A stretch of 64,000 nucleotides of DNA from NCBI GenBank assembly GCA_016786615.1, contig JAEUVX010000015.1:216027-280026 (forward strand). The letters run 5' to 3'. The translations under genes and the position numbers were made by a program. Positions 25,595 to 34,529 of this stretch are shown here, in pieces; the stretch's first letter is position 1; each line of letters begins with the position of its first letter. The notes beneath the pieces are model-generated. The model saw only the letters and a list, made by a program, of their open reading frames with translations. It was not told the origin of the DNA and did not search any database. The stretch comes from Flavipsychrobacter sp. GTDB lineage: Bacteria > Bacteroidota > Bacteroidia > Chitinophagales > Chitinophagaceae.

Positions 25595-27697
25595 TTATTT
25601 AGTACTGTTTTTATACTTCTCTTTTACTTTATCAAGATGGTCTATAAACTTCTGAACGTTAGGGTCGTAACCATACCCTTCATCTGCCAGTTTATTCCCG
25701 TTTTCATCTATATAAAAATAGAATGGTTGTGAATTGGCTCCAAATTGTGATGCCTGCAGGTCTTCATTTCTATCTCCCACTGTCACTACATCAGCACCCA
25801 ATATCTTAGAGTAATACTGCTGTTCTTTGGGTAAATCTTTTTTATCGTAATCGCAATACAGTGATGCAACGATAAAATCTTCTTTCAGGCGTTTTGCAAC
25901 CTCCGGTTTACTCCATACCTGTGCTTCCATCTTACGACAGTTTACACAGTTGATACCTGTAAAGTCGAGCATGATTGGCTTCTTTAAAATCTTTGCTGCA
26001 GCCAATGCTTCTTCATATTCAAAATATGTAACCAAGCCCAGGTTTTTCACCACAGGTGGTTCGTAAATACGCATTTCTTCTACATACTTTACAGGAGCTG
26101 CAGCACCGTTTGCTGTTGTTGTATGGGTTGCAGTACCTGTTCCACCACCTTCGCTCAATACAAAATCCTGTGTACCCATTGGTGGCACAAACTGGCTCAT
26201 ACCATTAAGTGGTGCTCCCCACATGCCCGGCACCAGGTACACAGCAAATGAGAACATCGTAATGGCAAGAAATAACCTGAATAATCCTACATACTCCTGC
26301 CCGTATAAATTTTTTGGAGGAGCATCGTCATGAGACAGTTTCAATTTACCTAACAGATATATACCTAACAGCACAGATAGCACTATCCATATAGCTATGA
26401 ATATTTCCCTGTCAAGCAAACGCCAGCCCATGGCGAGGTCTGCATTCGAAAGGAATTTTAATGCCAGCATCAGTTCTATAAAACCAAGTGTTACTTTCAC
26501 CTGGTTCATCCATCCGCCACCTGTAGCCATTTTATTGAGCATCCCGGGGAATATGGCAAATAATGCAAACGGCAATGCCAACCCTACCGAGAAGCCAAAC
26601 ATACCTATTGCTGGGCCTACAAGGCCACCCTTACTTGTAAGTACCAATAACGGACCAACAATAGGGCCTGTACATGAGAAAGAAACAATAACAAGCGTAA
26701 GCGCCATAAAGAAGATACCGCCGAAGCTGCTCATACCTGCTTTCGAGTCTGTCTTGCTTGTCCACGATGATGGTAAAGTAATTTCGAATGCACCTAAGAA
26801 AGAGATGCCGAATATTACAAAAATGGCAAAAAAGAAAAGGTTTGCTATCCAGTTTGTAGAAAGGTTATTTAACGCGTTGGCACCAAATGTTGCAGATATC
26901 AATACACCTAACAGTGTAAATATGATAATGATTGAAAGCGAATAATAAATAGCATTTCGGATACCTTCTGCACGGCTCTTACTTCTTTTAGTAAAGAAAC
27001 TAACCGTGATAGGAATCATGGAATACACACATGGCGTAAGTACTGCCAGCAGGCCACCACCTAATGCAGCAAAGAACAGCCATAGTAAAGATTTTTGTTC
27101 GCCTTGCTTATTGCCTCCGTCTTTATCTCCACTGCCTGCACCTGTTGCAGGAACTATCTCAGTTTTTTTTTGTGTATCTGCGGGTGCAGCTACAGCAGTA
27201 TCTTCTGTTGATGCAACTACAGGGTTTGGCAATTCAGGGTCATTCACCTCTACACTGAATTTCTTTGTTTTAGGAGGCAGGCATCCCTGGTCGTTACAAG
27301 TCATGTATTCATACTTACCTGTAATCTTACCATTTGTATCCACAGTAACGGGTACTATGTAATCTACATTTTTATAATAGTGAACCGTACCGATATCTTC
27401 TATCGTTTCGTCAATCTTCTTACCTTTTTCAGTAACCTTACCACTTGCTTTATAGCGTGTAGATTTATCTAAACGAAAATCCGGCGGCAGGAAACTACCA
27501 TCTCCACCAGGGTCTAATGAATAGATATGCCAATCATTTTTTACATCAACATGAAAAACCAGGTCATACTGGTTACCTTTTTTCTTTTTAGCAGTGATAG
27601 TCCATGCAGTAGGGTCTTCTATCATTTGCGCAAAGACAGGAGATACTACTAATAAGCTGAAAATACTCAGCAAGACAAACCTCAATCTGGTAATCAT
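25595..27697 (-). CDS. DsbD-like thiol:disulfide interchange protein
   Basis: 700 residues. Signal peptide (ending PVFAQ), then an N-terminal beta domain (about 30-170) with conserved MTCNDQGCLPP, as in DsbD alpha. The eight-helix CcdA-like domain follows (about 205-500) with GGGLLAVLTPCVYSMIPITVSFF and VSFSCTGPIVGP, carrying the two membrane Cys. A C-terminal thioredoxin domain has ITGINCVNC-type LDFTGINCVNCRKMEAQVW. The order matches DsbD: electrons pass from cytoplasmic thioredoxin through the membrane to periplasmic proteins. The CVNC pair replaces the usual CVAC. Confidence 0.92.
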   Translation of the reverse strand: MITRLRFVLLSIFSLLVVSPVFAQMIEDPTAWTITAKKKKGNQYDLVFHVDVKNDWHIYSLDPGGDGSFLPPDFRLDKSTRYKASGKVTEKGKKIDETIEDIGTVHYYKNVDYIVPVTVDTNGKITGKYEYMTCNDQGCLPPKTKKFSVEVNDPELPNPVVASTEDTAVAAPADTQKKTEIVPATGAGSGDKDGGNKQGEQKSLLWLFFAALGGGLLAVLTPCVYSMIPITVSFFTKRSKSRAEGIRNAIYYSLSIIIIFTLLGVLISATFGANALNNLSTNWIANLFFFAIFVIFGISFLGAFEITLPSSWTSKTDSKAGMSSFGGIFFMALTLVIVSFSCTGPIVGPLLVLTSKGGLVGPAIGMFGFSVGLALPFALFAIFPGMLNKMATGGGWMNQVKVTLGFIELMLALKFLSNADLAMGWRLLDREIFIAIWIVLSVLLGIYLLGKLKLSHDDAPPKNLYGQEYVGLFRLFLAITMFSFAVYLVPGMWGAPLNGMSQFVPPMGTQDFVLSEGGGTGTATHTTTANGAAAPVKYVEEMRIYEPPVVKNLGLVTYFEYEEALAAAKILKKPIMLDFTGINCVNCRKMEAQVWSKPEVAKRLKEDFIVASLYCDYDKKDLPKEQQYYSKILGADVVTVGDRNEDLQASQFGANSQPFYFYIDENGNKLADEGYGYDPNVQKFIDHLDKVKEKYKNSTK

Positions 27698-27775
27698 GTT
27701 TTATGCTTTACGAGTAAAGAAACGTAGTTCGTTCCGTACGTTGGGTAACAAATGTTACTTTAAGAAAATTTTATG

Positions 27776-28468
27776 TTAGTTCATTTTAGCAAATGCCTCC
27801 AATATAGCCCTGCCATCTACGTTATGCAGTTCATTGCTACAGGCACGTTCCGGGTGAGGCATCATACCAAATACGTTGCGGCCTTCGTTACAGATACCTG
27901 CAATATTGTTTGTTGTACCGTTAGGATTTGAATTGATATGCACTTCGCCGTTTTCATCACAATAACGGAAAACGATTTGGTTATTGGCAGTCAGCTTTGC
28001 TATTGTAGCTGCATCTGCTACATAACGCCCTTCACCATGTGCTACCGGTATTTTCAGTGCTTTTGCACCCGCACTTTTACCTACAAAATTTGTGTCAGTT
28101 TCAGCTTTGATGTACACATTTTTGCATGTAAATTTCTGATGGTCGTTCAATAGCAAACCACCCGGCAACAAACCAGACTCGCACAGTATCTGGAAACCGT
28201 TACAAACACCCAATACTTTACCACCCTTATTGGCAAACTTTATCACTTCTTCCATCAGCGGGCTGAAACGTGCCAATGCACCGCAACGCAGATAATCGCC
28301 GTAAGAAAAACCACCCGGCAATACAATACAGTCTTCTGTATTGAAAGCACTCAGGTCGTTGTCTTTATGCCACAGCATCACTACTTCCTGTTTCAAATCA
28401 TCCTGTAAAGCATGCATCATATCCCTATCGCAGTTCGAGCCCGGGAAAACAACAATTCCGAATTTCAT
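27776..28468 (-). CDS. purQ: phosphoribosylformylglycinamidine synthase subunit PurQ
   Basis: 230 residues, glutamine amidotransferase class I. It begins KFGIVVFPGSNCDRDMM, carries the nucleophile Cys in LGVCNGFQILCE (about residue 89), and ends with MMPHPERA, which supplies the His and Glu of the triad. It is the standalone small subunit that delivers ammonia to PurL in purine synthesis. PurL and PurS are not in the window. Confidence 0.95.
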   Translation of the reverse strand: MKFGIVVFPGSNCDRDMMHALQDDLKQEVVMLWHKDNDLSAFNTEDCIVLPGGFSYGDYLRCGALARFSPLMEEVIKFANKGGKVLGVCNGFQILCESGLLPGGLLLNDHQKFTCKNVYIKAETDTNFVGKSAGAKALKIPVAHGEGRYVADAATIAKLTANNQIVFRYCDENGEVHINSNPNGTTNNIAGICNEGRNVFGMMPHPERACSNELHNVDGRAILEAFAKMN

Positions 28469-28489
28469 TATTTGTAGTTAATATTTTAG

Positions 28490-29473
28490 TTAGTTGACCG
28501 TCAATTGGCAAAACACCAAAAGCAGCAGGGAAAAATAAAACGCAAAATTACTAAACCATTTAGTTTTTTCAACCATAAGTGCAGGTGTTACTATAACACT
28601 TATTGCCGGCATAACCACAACCCATATACTTTTTTCTGTTATATCTGTTCCGACACATACCAAAATGGATAGAAAAAATGTGGTTGCAATGGTTGTCCAC
28701 ATACGGCGGATATATACGCCTCCCCTTATCAACCACTCCTGCAAAGCATAGATTCCCATAACAAACAGCACCAATATAGCTACAATGGTACCGAATACAT
28801 AAAGCGGGTCTTTAATATTACCGGGCAATGACAATCCTATATGTGGCATATATCGCATGGTATCCAGCTTATCGAACAGGAATAAAGTACCTGCATACAG
28901 GTACACAGGTGTCAGAAAACCAATAATAGCAACTGCCCATTCGCCGGGGTTAAAACTCCTGAGTAATAACAAAGCCGCAAAAATCACGAAAAAATAAGCC
29001 ACCGCCTGAAAATGTAGTAATGCTGCCACGCAAAATAAAAAGCCGGCATTGTACACCTGCATCCTTGGCTTATTAGTATGATGAAAGCCGAGCAATAAAT
29101 CTATTCCGCCGATAATGCACCAGTTCAGTAATAGTACCTCACTGAAATAGGTAAACTCAGGTAATAATGACGTAAATACTATGTATAAAAATGCAGTTGT
29201 ATAATTAGGTTTACCTGCCAGATGGTGATTTACAAATACACTGTTCAGGTAGATTGCCTGTGCAAATATCATCAGTGCGGCAAACATAGTATATGCAAAT
29301 GCATTACCACGAAGCACGAAGCTCAATGTATTAACTACGGCCTGAAACAATACATGATGCTCCGGCACAAAAGGCACAGCAGGGCTACCTAACGCCTGCA
29401 ACTTTGCAATAAGTGTGAAAATCAGTAATATAATAACAGTGTAAGGGCTGTTATTGCGAATTAATTGGAGCAC
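28490..29473 (-). CDS. integral membrane protein (DUF6427-like)
   Basis: 327 residues from a GTG start (no closer ATG exists without losing the first helix). Eight to ten hydrophobic helices cover most of the length, with few charges (HHTNKPRMQVYN loop). The first residues MLQLIRNNSPYTVIILL and the general layout resemble DUF6427 membrane proteins of Bacteroidota (weak, from memory). It lies 21 bp upstream of purQ and may share the transcript. Confidence 0.6.
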   Translation of the reverse strand: MLQLIRNNSPYTVIILLIFTLIAKLQALGSPAVPFVPEHHVLFQAVVNTLSFVLRGNAFAYTMFAALMIFAQAIYLNSVFVNHHLAGKPNYTTAFLYIVFTSLLPEFTYFSEVLLLNWCIIGGIDLLLGFHHTNKPRMQVYNAGFLFCVAALLHFQAVAYFFVIFAALLLLRSFNPGEWAVAIIGFLTPVYLYAGTLFLFDKLDTMRYMPHIGLSLPGNIKDPLYVFGTIVAILVLFVMGIYALQEWLIRGGVYIRRMWTTIATTFFLSILVCVGTDITEKSIWVVVMPAISVIVTPALMVEKTKWFSNFAFYFSLLLLVFCQLTVN

Positions 29474-29488
29474 TCAGCTTATTTTGGG

Positions 29489-30934
29489 CTAAAATACAAT
29501 TTTGGCAAAGCAGATTTGCCTTTTCCTTAAACATGGCACAACAATTTCTCTGGCAGCTACCTGTTTTGCCTGTCGGGGCATCCAGTCAGCATCGTCATTA
29601 CTCCTGGCAGTAGTCAACGCCTGAATTGATATTTTTCCATCCCCATCGAGGCTGGCAAGCTGCACCCGTGAACGGGTTGTATTGAAATCATTGAATAAAA
29701 ATCCCAACGCGCCGCCGGTATTTACCATAGCAAATGATGAAAACATCCCGCCATCTTCCTGAGAGTATTGGTCTTTCCTCACAAACGAACGCCATTGGCG
29801 TTGCCCGTCAGCATCATAAGACATAGCAATAATATCCCTGTAGTTATACTCTCTTACCGATGCTCCCATTGTAGGATAGTAAAATGAGTAATAACCAAAG
29901 CCCGGAGAATAGCTGTTCCTTGTAGTTACAAAATAGTCTTCTGCTATCAATACAAAGCCGCCATCATTTTTCACTATCAGGTTGCGTACCTGATAGTCGC
30001 TGAAGGCACGCTTTTTATTTTTATCACTTGCTAAAGCATTATCGTTAAATGCAATGAATTTTGCCGGTTCATAACTACCGGTTTTCAGATTGTAATATGC
30101 ATACAGCACACCTTCATAAAAGCCATTCTTTTTATCGGAGTAAAAGCCTGCTATGTACACTTTATCATTTGTATTATCCAGCTTCATGTATGTACCTGCA
30201 GCATACATAGCATTCAGCGGAAGCTCTTTAGCGGTAAACCTGCGCTCATCCTGTGGCAATACAAGCAAGAACAACTGGTCGGCATAGCTACGGCTACCCG
30301 TAGGGGTATATGCAGACATGTAGAAAGTGCCATCATTATGCAGCAACCCCTCTCCTACTTCCACATCGTTTTCGGCAGTAAAAGAAGTATGGCATTTACT
30401 TAATACTGATAGCTGGTCATCCAGCCACGTACAGTCGGCATTTACAACATTACCCTTGGTTGATGCCTCATATACAATTATCCTTTTTTTATCCTCCGAT
30501 ACTGCCATTCGGAAGTAACTCCTCGCATTACCGAAGAAGGGCTGCTTGGCTGCATCTATTACAACAGGGCGTTTTTGCAGCAGGCCCTTATCATTCAGCA
30601 AAGCGGCATATTGCGTCAGCTTTCCTCCTTCTGCAGACTGATAAAAGACAATCATATGGTCTGTGAATGTTACAAACTTTGTATCATATACTTTGCCCGA
30701 AAAGAAATCCAGCACAACGGTTGCAGTTTTTTCCATGTTGTCATCATAAGCATCCAGATAATATCCGTTCGCGTTGCTGCGATATATATATTGCAGCCCG
30801 TTTATCTTCCCTGCAATGGCATAGTCGCCTGCACGCCAGTCGTAATTTTCATAGGGTGTATAGAATACCTCCTGTGCGTAGGTAGTTTGCAGCGCAAGAA
30901 CAATAAATGCTGCCAGAACTTTCAACATTTTCAT
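29489..30934 (-). CDS. secreted protein of unknown function (beta-repeat fold)
   Basis: 481 residues from ATG 30934. A TTG start at 30964 would add 10 residues in front of the signal peptide MKMLKVLAAFIVLALQTTYA. The remainder has repeated short beta-strands with aromatic turns (GFYEGVLYAYYNLKTGSYE, RNSYSPGFGYYSFYYP), suggesting a propeller-like fold. No catalytic motif. The stop lies 15 bp upstream of the membrane protein gene, so an operon with it and purQ is plausible. Confidence 0.65.
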   Translation of the reverse strand: MKMLKVLAAFIVLALQTTYAQEVFYTPYENYDWRAGDYAIAGKINGLQYIYRSNANGYYLDAYDDNMEKTATVVLDFFSGKVYDTKFVTFTDHMIVFYQSAEGGKLTQYAALLNDKGLLQKRPVVIDAAKQPFFGNARSYFRMAVSEDKKRIIVYEASTKGNVVNADCTWLDDQLSVLSKCHTSFTAENDVEVGEGLLHNDGTFYMSAYTPTGSRSYADQLFLLVLPQDERRFTAKELPLNAMYAAGTYMKLDNTNDKVYIAGFYSDKKNGFYEGVLYAYYNLKTGSYEPAKFIAFNDNALASDKNKKRAFSDYQVRNLIVKNDGGFVLIAEDYFVTTRNSYSPGFGYYSFYYPTMGASVREYNYRDIIAMSYDADGQRQWRSFVRKDQYSQEDGGMFSSFAMVNTGGALGFLFNDFNTTRSRVQLASLDGDGKISIQALTTARSNDDADWMPRQAKQVAAREIVVPCLRKRQICFAKIVF

Positions 30935-30979
30935 ATACCCAAATGTAGCAGGTAATATTGACAAAAACAGGTTAAAAAA

Positions 30980-31390
30980 TCAATCAAGGAAACGATGCTG
31001 CTGTTCTTTGGCAGGCACCATACATGTATCTTTCTTACCAAACCATTTGTACCTGTTTTTCGCTACGAAGTTGTAAACAGCATCTCTGATAAATCGGGGT
31101 ATTACTAATAGTATAACAGCAAGTTTATAAATACCACCAAACAAAATAAGTGTATGTAATGCGGCATCCGATTGTACGTATATCTTATCCTTATGCCATA
31201 GTAATATACTATCCGGCACAATGGTATGCTTTTCTCTATACCTATGCAGTATTTGTTCTCCTGCTCTGGATTGTAAGGACGCGAACCTGAAAACCTCTTT
31301 TTTGTCTTTTCGTATCACATACTGCACACTGGCATTACACAGGTTGCATACCCCATCAAAGTATAGTATCGGATTGTTTGTAGTGTCCAT
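30980..31390 (-). CDS. DCC family (DUF393) thiol-oxidoreductase-like protein
   Basis: 136 residues. Hallmark YFDGVCNLCNASVQYVI (the DxxCxxC pair, Cys at about 15 and 18), then KKEVFRFASLQS and IPRFIRDAVYNFVAKNRYKWFG, all typical of DUF393. Members are predicted thioredoxin-fold proteins, sometimes linked to electron transfer. The ATG overlaps the stop of the upstream lipoprotein gene by one base (TAATG), so translation is coupled. Confidence 0.87.
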   Translation of the reverse strand: MDTTNNPILYFDGVCNLCNASVQYVIRKDKKEVFRFASLQSRAGEQILHRYREKHTIVPDSILLWHKDKIYVQSDAALHTLILFGGIYKLAVILLVIPRFIRDAVYNFVAKNRYKWFGKKDTCMVPAKEQQHRFLD

Positions 31391-31647
31391 TACCGTTGTG
31401 AGGAATCCGGTGGAGGTATTGTAAGCCTGTAAGCATCCACTATAGAATCTGCTTTTGCCTTCACTTCTATAGACATACGGCGGTCAAGGTCTTCTTCGGC
31501 CTGCCTGTTCAGCTCATCCATTCTTGTTGCAATAATAGAGTCGGCCTTTGCTACTATTTCCTTTTTAGTCATCACCCGTTCTTCCTTCTTACAAGCAGCC
31601 ATACCTGCAACCAGCAGCATACCCGTTATTATAATTGCGCCTTTCAT
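31390..31647 (-). CDS. small lipoprotein with coiled-coil helix
   Basis: 85 residues from ATG 31647. Signal peptide with lipobox AGMAAC at about residues 14-19. The rest is one charged helix (KADSIIATRMDELNRQAEEDLDRRM). The unit KADSI occurs twice (about 34-38 and 64-68). Stop overlaps the DCC gene start. Function unknown. Confidence 0.62.
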   Translation of the reverse strand: MKGAIIITGMLLVAGMAACKKEERVMTKKEIVAKADSIIATRMDELNRQAEEDLDRRMSIEVKAKADSIVDAYRLTIPPPDSSQR

Positions 31648-31668
31648 CAACTAACTATTTATCAACAC

Positions 31669-31676
31669 ACAAAGGT
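31669..31676 (-). promoter_or_regulatory. -7 box upstream of the lipoprotein/DCC operon
   Basis: The minus strand reads TACCTTTG, a perfect TAnnTTTG, 22 nt upstream of the ATG. No TTG is found at 19-23 nt, so only the -7 element is supported. Confidence 0.4.
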
Positions 31677-31814
31677 ATTATAATATGCAGCTTAAAAAAT
31701 GCTGAAAATGACAATCCGCAGCTTATAAAAACACATTATTTTTCAAATATTTAAGGGTTTATTGTACCAATTGTACCATTTGAAGCAGGAATTGCGGAAA
31801 TTTACATAGAACCC

Positions 31815-32471
31815 ATGCGGCCGTACGGTATATACATATTAATTTTCCTATCCCTTTTGGCTAACAGCAATAAGAGCTATGCCCAGCCAAAAGGCAATGA
31901 CACTATTTTGCTGGGGGGTATTGTAGTAGGTGCCGATACATTTGCCATGGTTTATCTTGATGATTTTGAAAAAACAGGTAAACTACCCCGCCACCTTGCA
32001 CGCAAACGCGCTGCTTACGACAGGCTCAGGTATAATATCTACAAGGTTTATCCTTATGCCATTATAGCCGCAGAGGTACTGAAGGATGTTGATGTAAACC
32101 TTGACAAATACCAAAACGATAAAAAGAAACGCAAAGAATACCTGAAAACAATTGAAAAAGAACTGAATAAACGCTTTAAAGGCGAACTTGAAGAGTTGAC
32201 CATTACCCAGGGGCAGCTGCTGGTAAAGCTCATAAACAGGCAAACCGGCAAAAACTGTTATAGCATTATCAGAGAATTGAAAGGCGGTTTTTCTGCCGTG
32301 GTATGGCAATCCGTAGCATTAATATTCAGCAATAACCTGAAGCGGGAATACGACCCTTATGACCGCGATAAAGAAATTGAGGCTATAGTTGCCGACCTCG
32401 AGGCTAATTATTACTATAAATATAAGTATCAGCGCCAGAATGCACTGATGCACGCCAAACGAAAAACCTGA
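31815..32471 (+). CDS. DUF4294 secreted protein
   Basis: 218 residues with a signal peptide ending KSYAQ. The core matches DUF4294: VYLDDFEKTGKLPRHLARKRAAYDRLRYNIYKVYPYA, then LTITQGQLLVKLINRQTGKNCYSIIRELKGG. This family is limited to Bacteroidota and has no assigned role; its conservation suggests an envelope function. The preceding 164 bp hold no gene. Confidence 0.85.
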   Translation: MRPYGIYILIFLSLLANSNKSYAQPKGNDTILLGGIVVGADTFAMVYLDDFEKTGKLPRHLARKRAAYDRLRYNIYKVYPYAIIAAEVLKDVDVNLDKYQNDKKKRKEYLKTIEKELNKRFKGELEELTITQGQLLVKLINRQTGKNCYSIIRELKGGFSAVVWQSVALIFSNNLKREYDPYDRDKEIEAIVADLEANYYYKYKYQRQNALMHAKRKT

Positions 32472-32528
32472 TATTGTTTTTACATGGTTGTATAAATTGT
32501 CATGATGATAGTATTCTATCTATATTAA

Positions 32529-32536
32529 TACCTTTG
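32529..32536 (+). promoter_or_regulatory. -7 box of bshB1
   Basis: TACCTTTG (perfect TAnnTTTG) 23 nt before the GTG start. A matching TTG at 19-23 nt upstream is not seen. Confidence 0.45.
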
Positions 32537-32558
32537 CAACCTAATAATTCAACACGTA

Positions 32559-33290
32559 GTGAAACTTCATCTTTTAGGTATTGCAGTACACCCCGATGAT
32601 ATAGAGCTGAGTGCCGCAGGCACACTCATCAAACACGCCCGAATGGGGCAAAAAGTGGGCATTATAGACCTTACAAGAGGGGAACTTGGCACACGCGGCA
32701 CACCCGAACTAAGGCTTGAAGAAGCTGCTGATGCTGCCCGGATAATGGGCATGGCAGTACGCGAAAATCTGGGTATGCGCGATGGCTTTCTTACAAATGA
32801 CGAAGCGCACCAGATGCTGCTCATACAATACATACGCAAATACCGACCCGAAATAGTGATTGCAAATGCTATAGCAGACCGCCACCCCGACCACGGCAAG
32901 GCAGGCAAACTGATTGCTGACGCATGTTTCCTTTCAGGATTGAGGAAAATAGAAACTACCCTTGACGGCACACCGCAAACAGCATGGCGCCCCAAAAGGG
33001 TGTATCATATGATACAGGACCGTTTTACAGAACCTAGCTTTATAGTGGATGTAAGCGATACCCATGCAACCAAAATGGAGGCAATAAAGGCATATAAAAG
33101 CCAGTTTCACGACCCCAACTCATCCGAACCACTTACCTATATATCTCGCGGGGGGTTTCTTGAAAGTATCGAAGCACGGGCTATGCTGCTTGGCAAACGT
33201 ATAGGCGTACAGTACGGAGAGGGCTTTGTAAGCGAAAACGTACCCGGTGTAGCTGATTTAGATAGCCTGAAACTGCCTGAATTGGCATAA
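32559..33290 (+). CDS. bshB1: bacillithiol biosynthesis deacetylase BshB1
   Basis: 243 residues, GTG start giving MKLHLLGIAVHPDDIEL. The zinc-binding AHPDD motif reads AVHPDDIELSAAGTL, then IIDLTRGELGTRGTPELRLEEAADAARIMG, AIADRHPDHGKAGKLIADAC (third His), all as in BshB1. It removes acetyl from GlcNAc-malate to give GlcN-malate, the second step of bacillithiol synthesis. No other bsh gene is in the window. It is placed alone between two promoters. Confidence 0.93.
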   Translation: MKLHLLGIAVHPDDIELSAAGTLIKHARMGQKVGIIDLTRGELGTRGTPELRLEEAADAARIMGMAVRENLGMRDGFLTNDEAHQMLLIQYIRKYRPEIVIANAIADRHPDHGKAGKLIADACFLSGLRKIETTLDGTPQTAWRPKRVYHMIQDRFTEPSFIVDVSDTHATKMEAIKAYKSQFHDPNSSEPLTYISRGGFLESIEARAMLLGKRIGVQYGEGFVSENVPGVADLDSLKLPELA

Positions 33291-33342
33291 TTTTCAGCGA
33301 CAGGATAGGAAAACAACGTTTTTTGAAATTATTTTTTCGATT

Positions 33343-33376
33343 TTGTCTTTTTAGTTTTGATTTTTTACTACCTTTG
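33343..33376 (+). promoter_or_regulatory. promoter of the rpmB-rpmG operon
   Basis: TTG at 33343-33345 and TACCTTTG at 33369-33376, separated by 23 nt, at the long end of the range known for Bacteroidota promoters. The -7 box lies 20 nt before the rpmB start, so the leader is short. Confidence 0.62.
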
Positions 33377-33396
33377 CAGTCCTAAATTTAAAAAGA

Positions 33397-33633
33397 ATGG
33401 CACGCGTTTGTCAGGTAACAGGCAGAAAACCCGTAACAGGTCACAAAATATCTTTTTCTAACAAGAAGGCAAAGCGTCGCTTCCTGCCTAACTTGCAGAC
33501 TAAGCGTTTCTTCCTTGCAGAAGAAGACCGTTGGGTTACATTAAAATTGACTACAGATGCTATCCGCACAATTAACAAAAACGGTCTGTTGACTGTTGTT
33601 AAAGAACTGCGCGCACAAGGTCAGAAAATCTAA
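33397..33633 (+). CDS. rpmB: 50S ribosomal protein L28
   Basis: 78 residues: ARVCQVTGRKPVTGHKISFSNKKAKRRFLPNLQTKRF is the L28 signature; the rest (TLKLTTDAIRTINKNGL) fits. The Cys zinc pair seen in some L28 proteins is reduced to one Cys. First gene of the L28-L33-DUF4295 unit conserved in Bacteroidota. Confidence 0.97.
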   Translation: MARVCQVTGRKPVTGHKISFSNKKAKRRFLPNLQTKRFFLAEEDRWVTLKLTTDAIRTINKNGLLTVVKELRAQGQKI

Positions 33634-33668
33634 TTGTAAAGTAAGTAAAGTAATAAACGCACATAGCA

Positions 33669-33851
33669 ATGGCTAAAAAAGGAAACCGCGTTCAGGTAAT
33701 ATTGGAATGCACAGAGCATAAAAACAGCGGTATGCCCGGCACAAGCCGTTATATTACCTCTAAAAACAAAAAGAACACTCCGGAGCGTATAGAGTTGAAG
33801 AAATACAACGATATACTGAAGAAAGTGACTGTTCACAAAGAAATTAAATAA
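33669..33851 (+). CDS. rpmG: 50S ribosomal protein L33
   Basis: 60 residues: [42 protein letters not shown] is L33. It has one Cys only, so it is a zinc-free (C-minus) form. It lies 35 bp after rpmB. Confidence 0.97.
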   Translation: MAKKGNRVQVILECTEHKNSGMPGTSRYITSKNKKNTPERIELKKYNDILKKVTVHKEIK

Positions 33852-33875
33852 TCTTATTTAAAATATTTTTGAGTT

Positions 33876-34046
33876 ATGGCAAAAGCAGCTAAAACCGCGA
33901 TTAAGAAAGACCCGAAGCTGGCAGCGGAAGCTAAAAACTATACTAAAGTGATTAAAGCTGTACGCAGCCCGAAATCTGGCTCTTATACTTTTAAGGAGCA
34001 AATGATGCACAAGGATAAAGTAAAAGACTTCCTTGCTGCAAAATAA
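33876..34046 (+). CDS. DUF4295 small basic protein (ribosome-linked)
   Basis: 56 residues. ATG 33876 to TAA 34044-34046; it begins MAKAAKTAIKKDPKLAAE and ends MHKDKVKDFLAAK. Lys and Ala make up almost half of it. Short basic proteins of the DUF4295 type sit directly after L28 and L33 in Bacteroidota, and this gene is 24 bp after rpmG. It is probably a ribosome-associated protein; its role is not known to me. Confidence 0.85.
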   Translation: MAKAAKTAIKKDPKLAAEAKNYTKVIKAVRSPKSGSYTFKEQMMHKDKVKDFLAAK

Positions 34047-34110
34047 CACAGCCTCTATAGACTAAGACTTATCAAGTTCTTATAGCCTTAGTACTTATTT
34101 ACCATACTTT

Positions 34111-34140
34111 AAAGCCGCTCATACCGAGCGGCTTTAGTTA
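34111..34140 (+). terminator. terminator of the rpmB operon
   Basis: AAAGCCGCTC (34111-34120) pairs with GAGCGGCTTT (34126-34135) around ATACC. A T-rich tail follows. Confidence 0.8.
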
Positions 34141-34186
34141 TTTCAAATATATGCCCACAGGCATTATGATTGGAGGACTGAAATAC

Positions 34187-34492
34187 TCAACTCCCTGCAA
34201 ACGGTGTTCCGAATATACCAACAGCAAGCTCTGCCCAAATAAGAAAGAACACTATCAGTACTGCCGCACACAATGCAAATCGGTGTCGTAAAGCTTTTAC
34301 TTTCCTCAGCACAAGCTCGCATATCACCCCGGCACCAAACAGCAGCACACCGATAATCAAAAAGTCAAAACCACTCCAATTCACCTCATCAGTAAATTGC
34401 ATAGCTACCAGTGGTGTAATTAATATCAGGCTTGCAGTGATAAGTATGCCGAGAAGCCTGTTGTTTTTACTATTATCAGATTGACTGTGCAT
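34187..34492 (-). CDS. small membrane protein, unknown function
   Basis: 101 residues with three hydrophobic helices (about 13-33, 42-62, 72-97), short basic loop VLRKVKALRHR. The gene lies 37 bp after the CreD gene on the same strand and probably belongs to the same transcript. The pattern is common in Bacteroidota, no function known. Confidence 0.65.
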   Translation of the reverse strand: MHSQSDNSKNNRLLGILITASLILITPLVAMQFTDEVNWSGFDFLIIGVLLFGAGVICELVLRKVKALRHRFALCAAVLIVFFLIWAELAVGIFGTPFAGS

Positions 34493-34529
34493 CGTTTTAC
34501 TTTTTTAAGAAGTTAATAAATGATATTCT

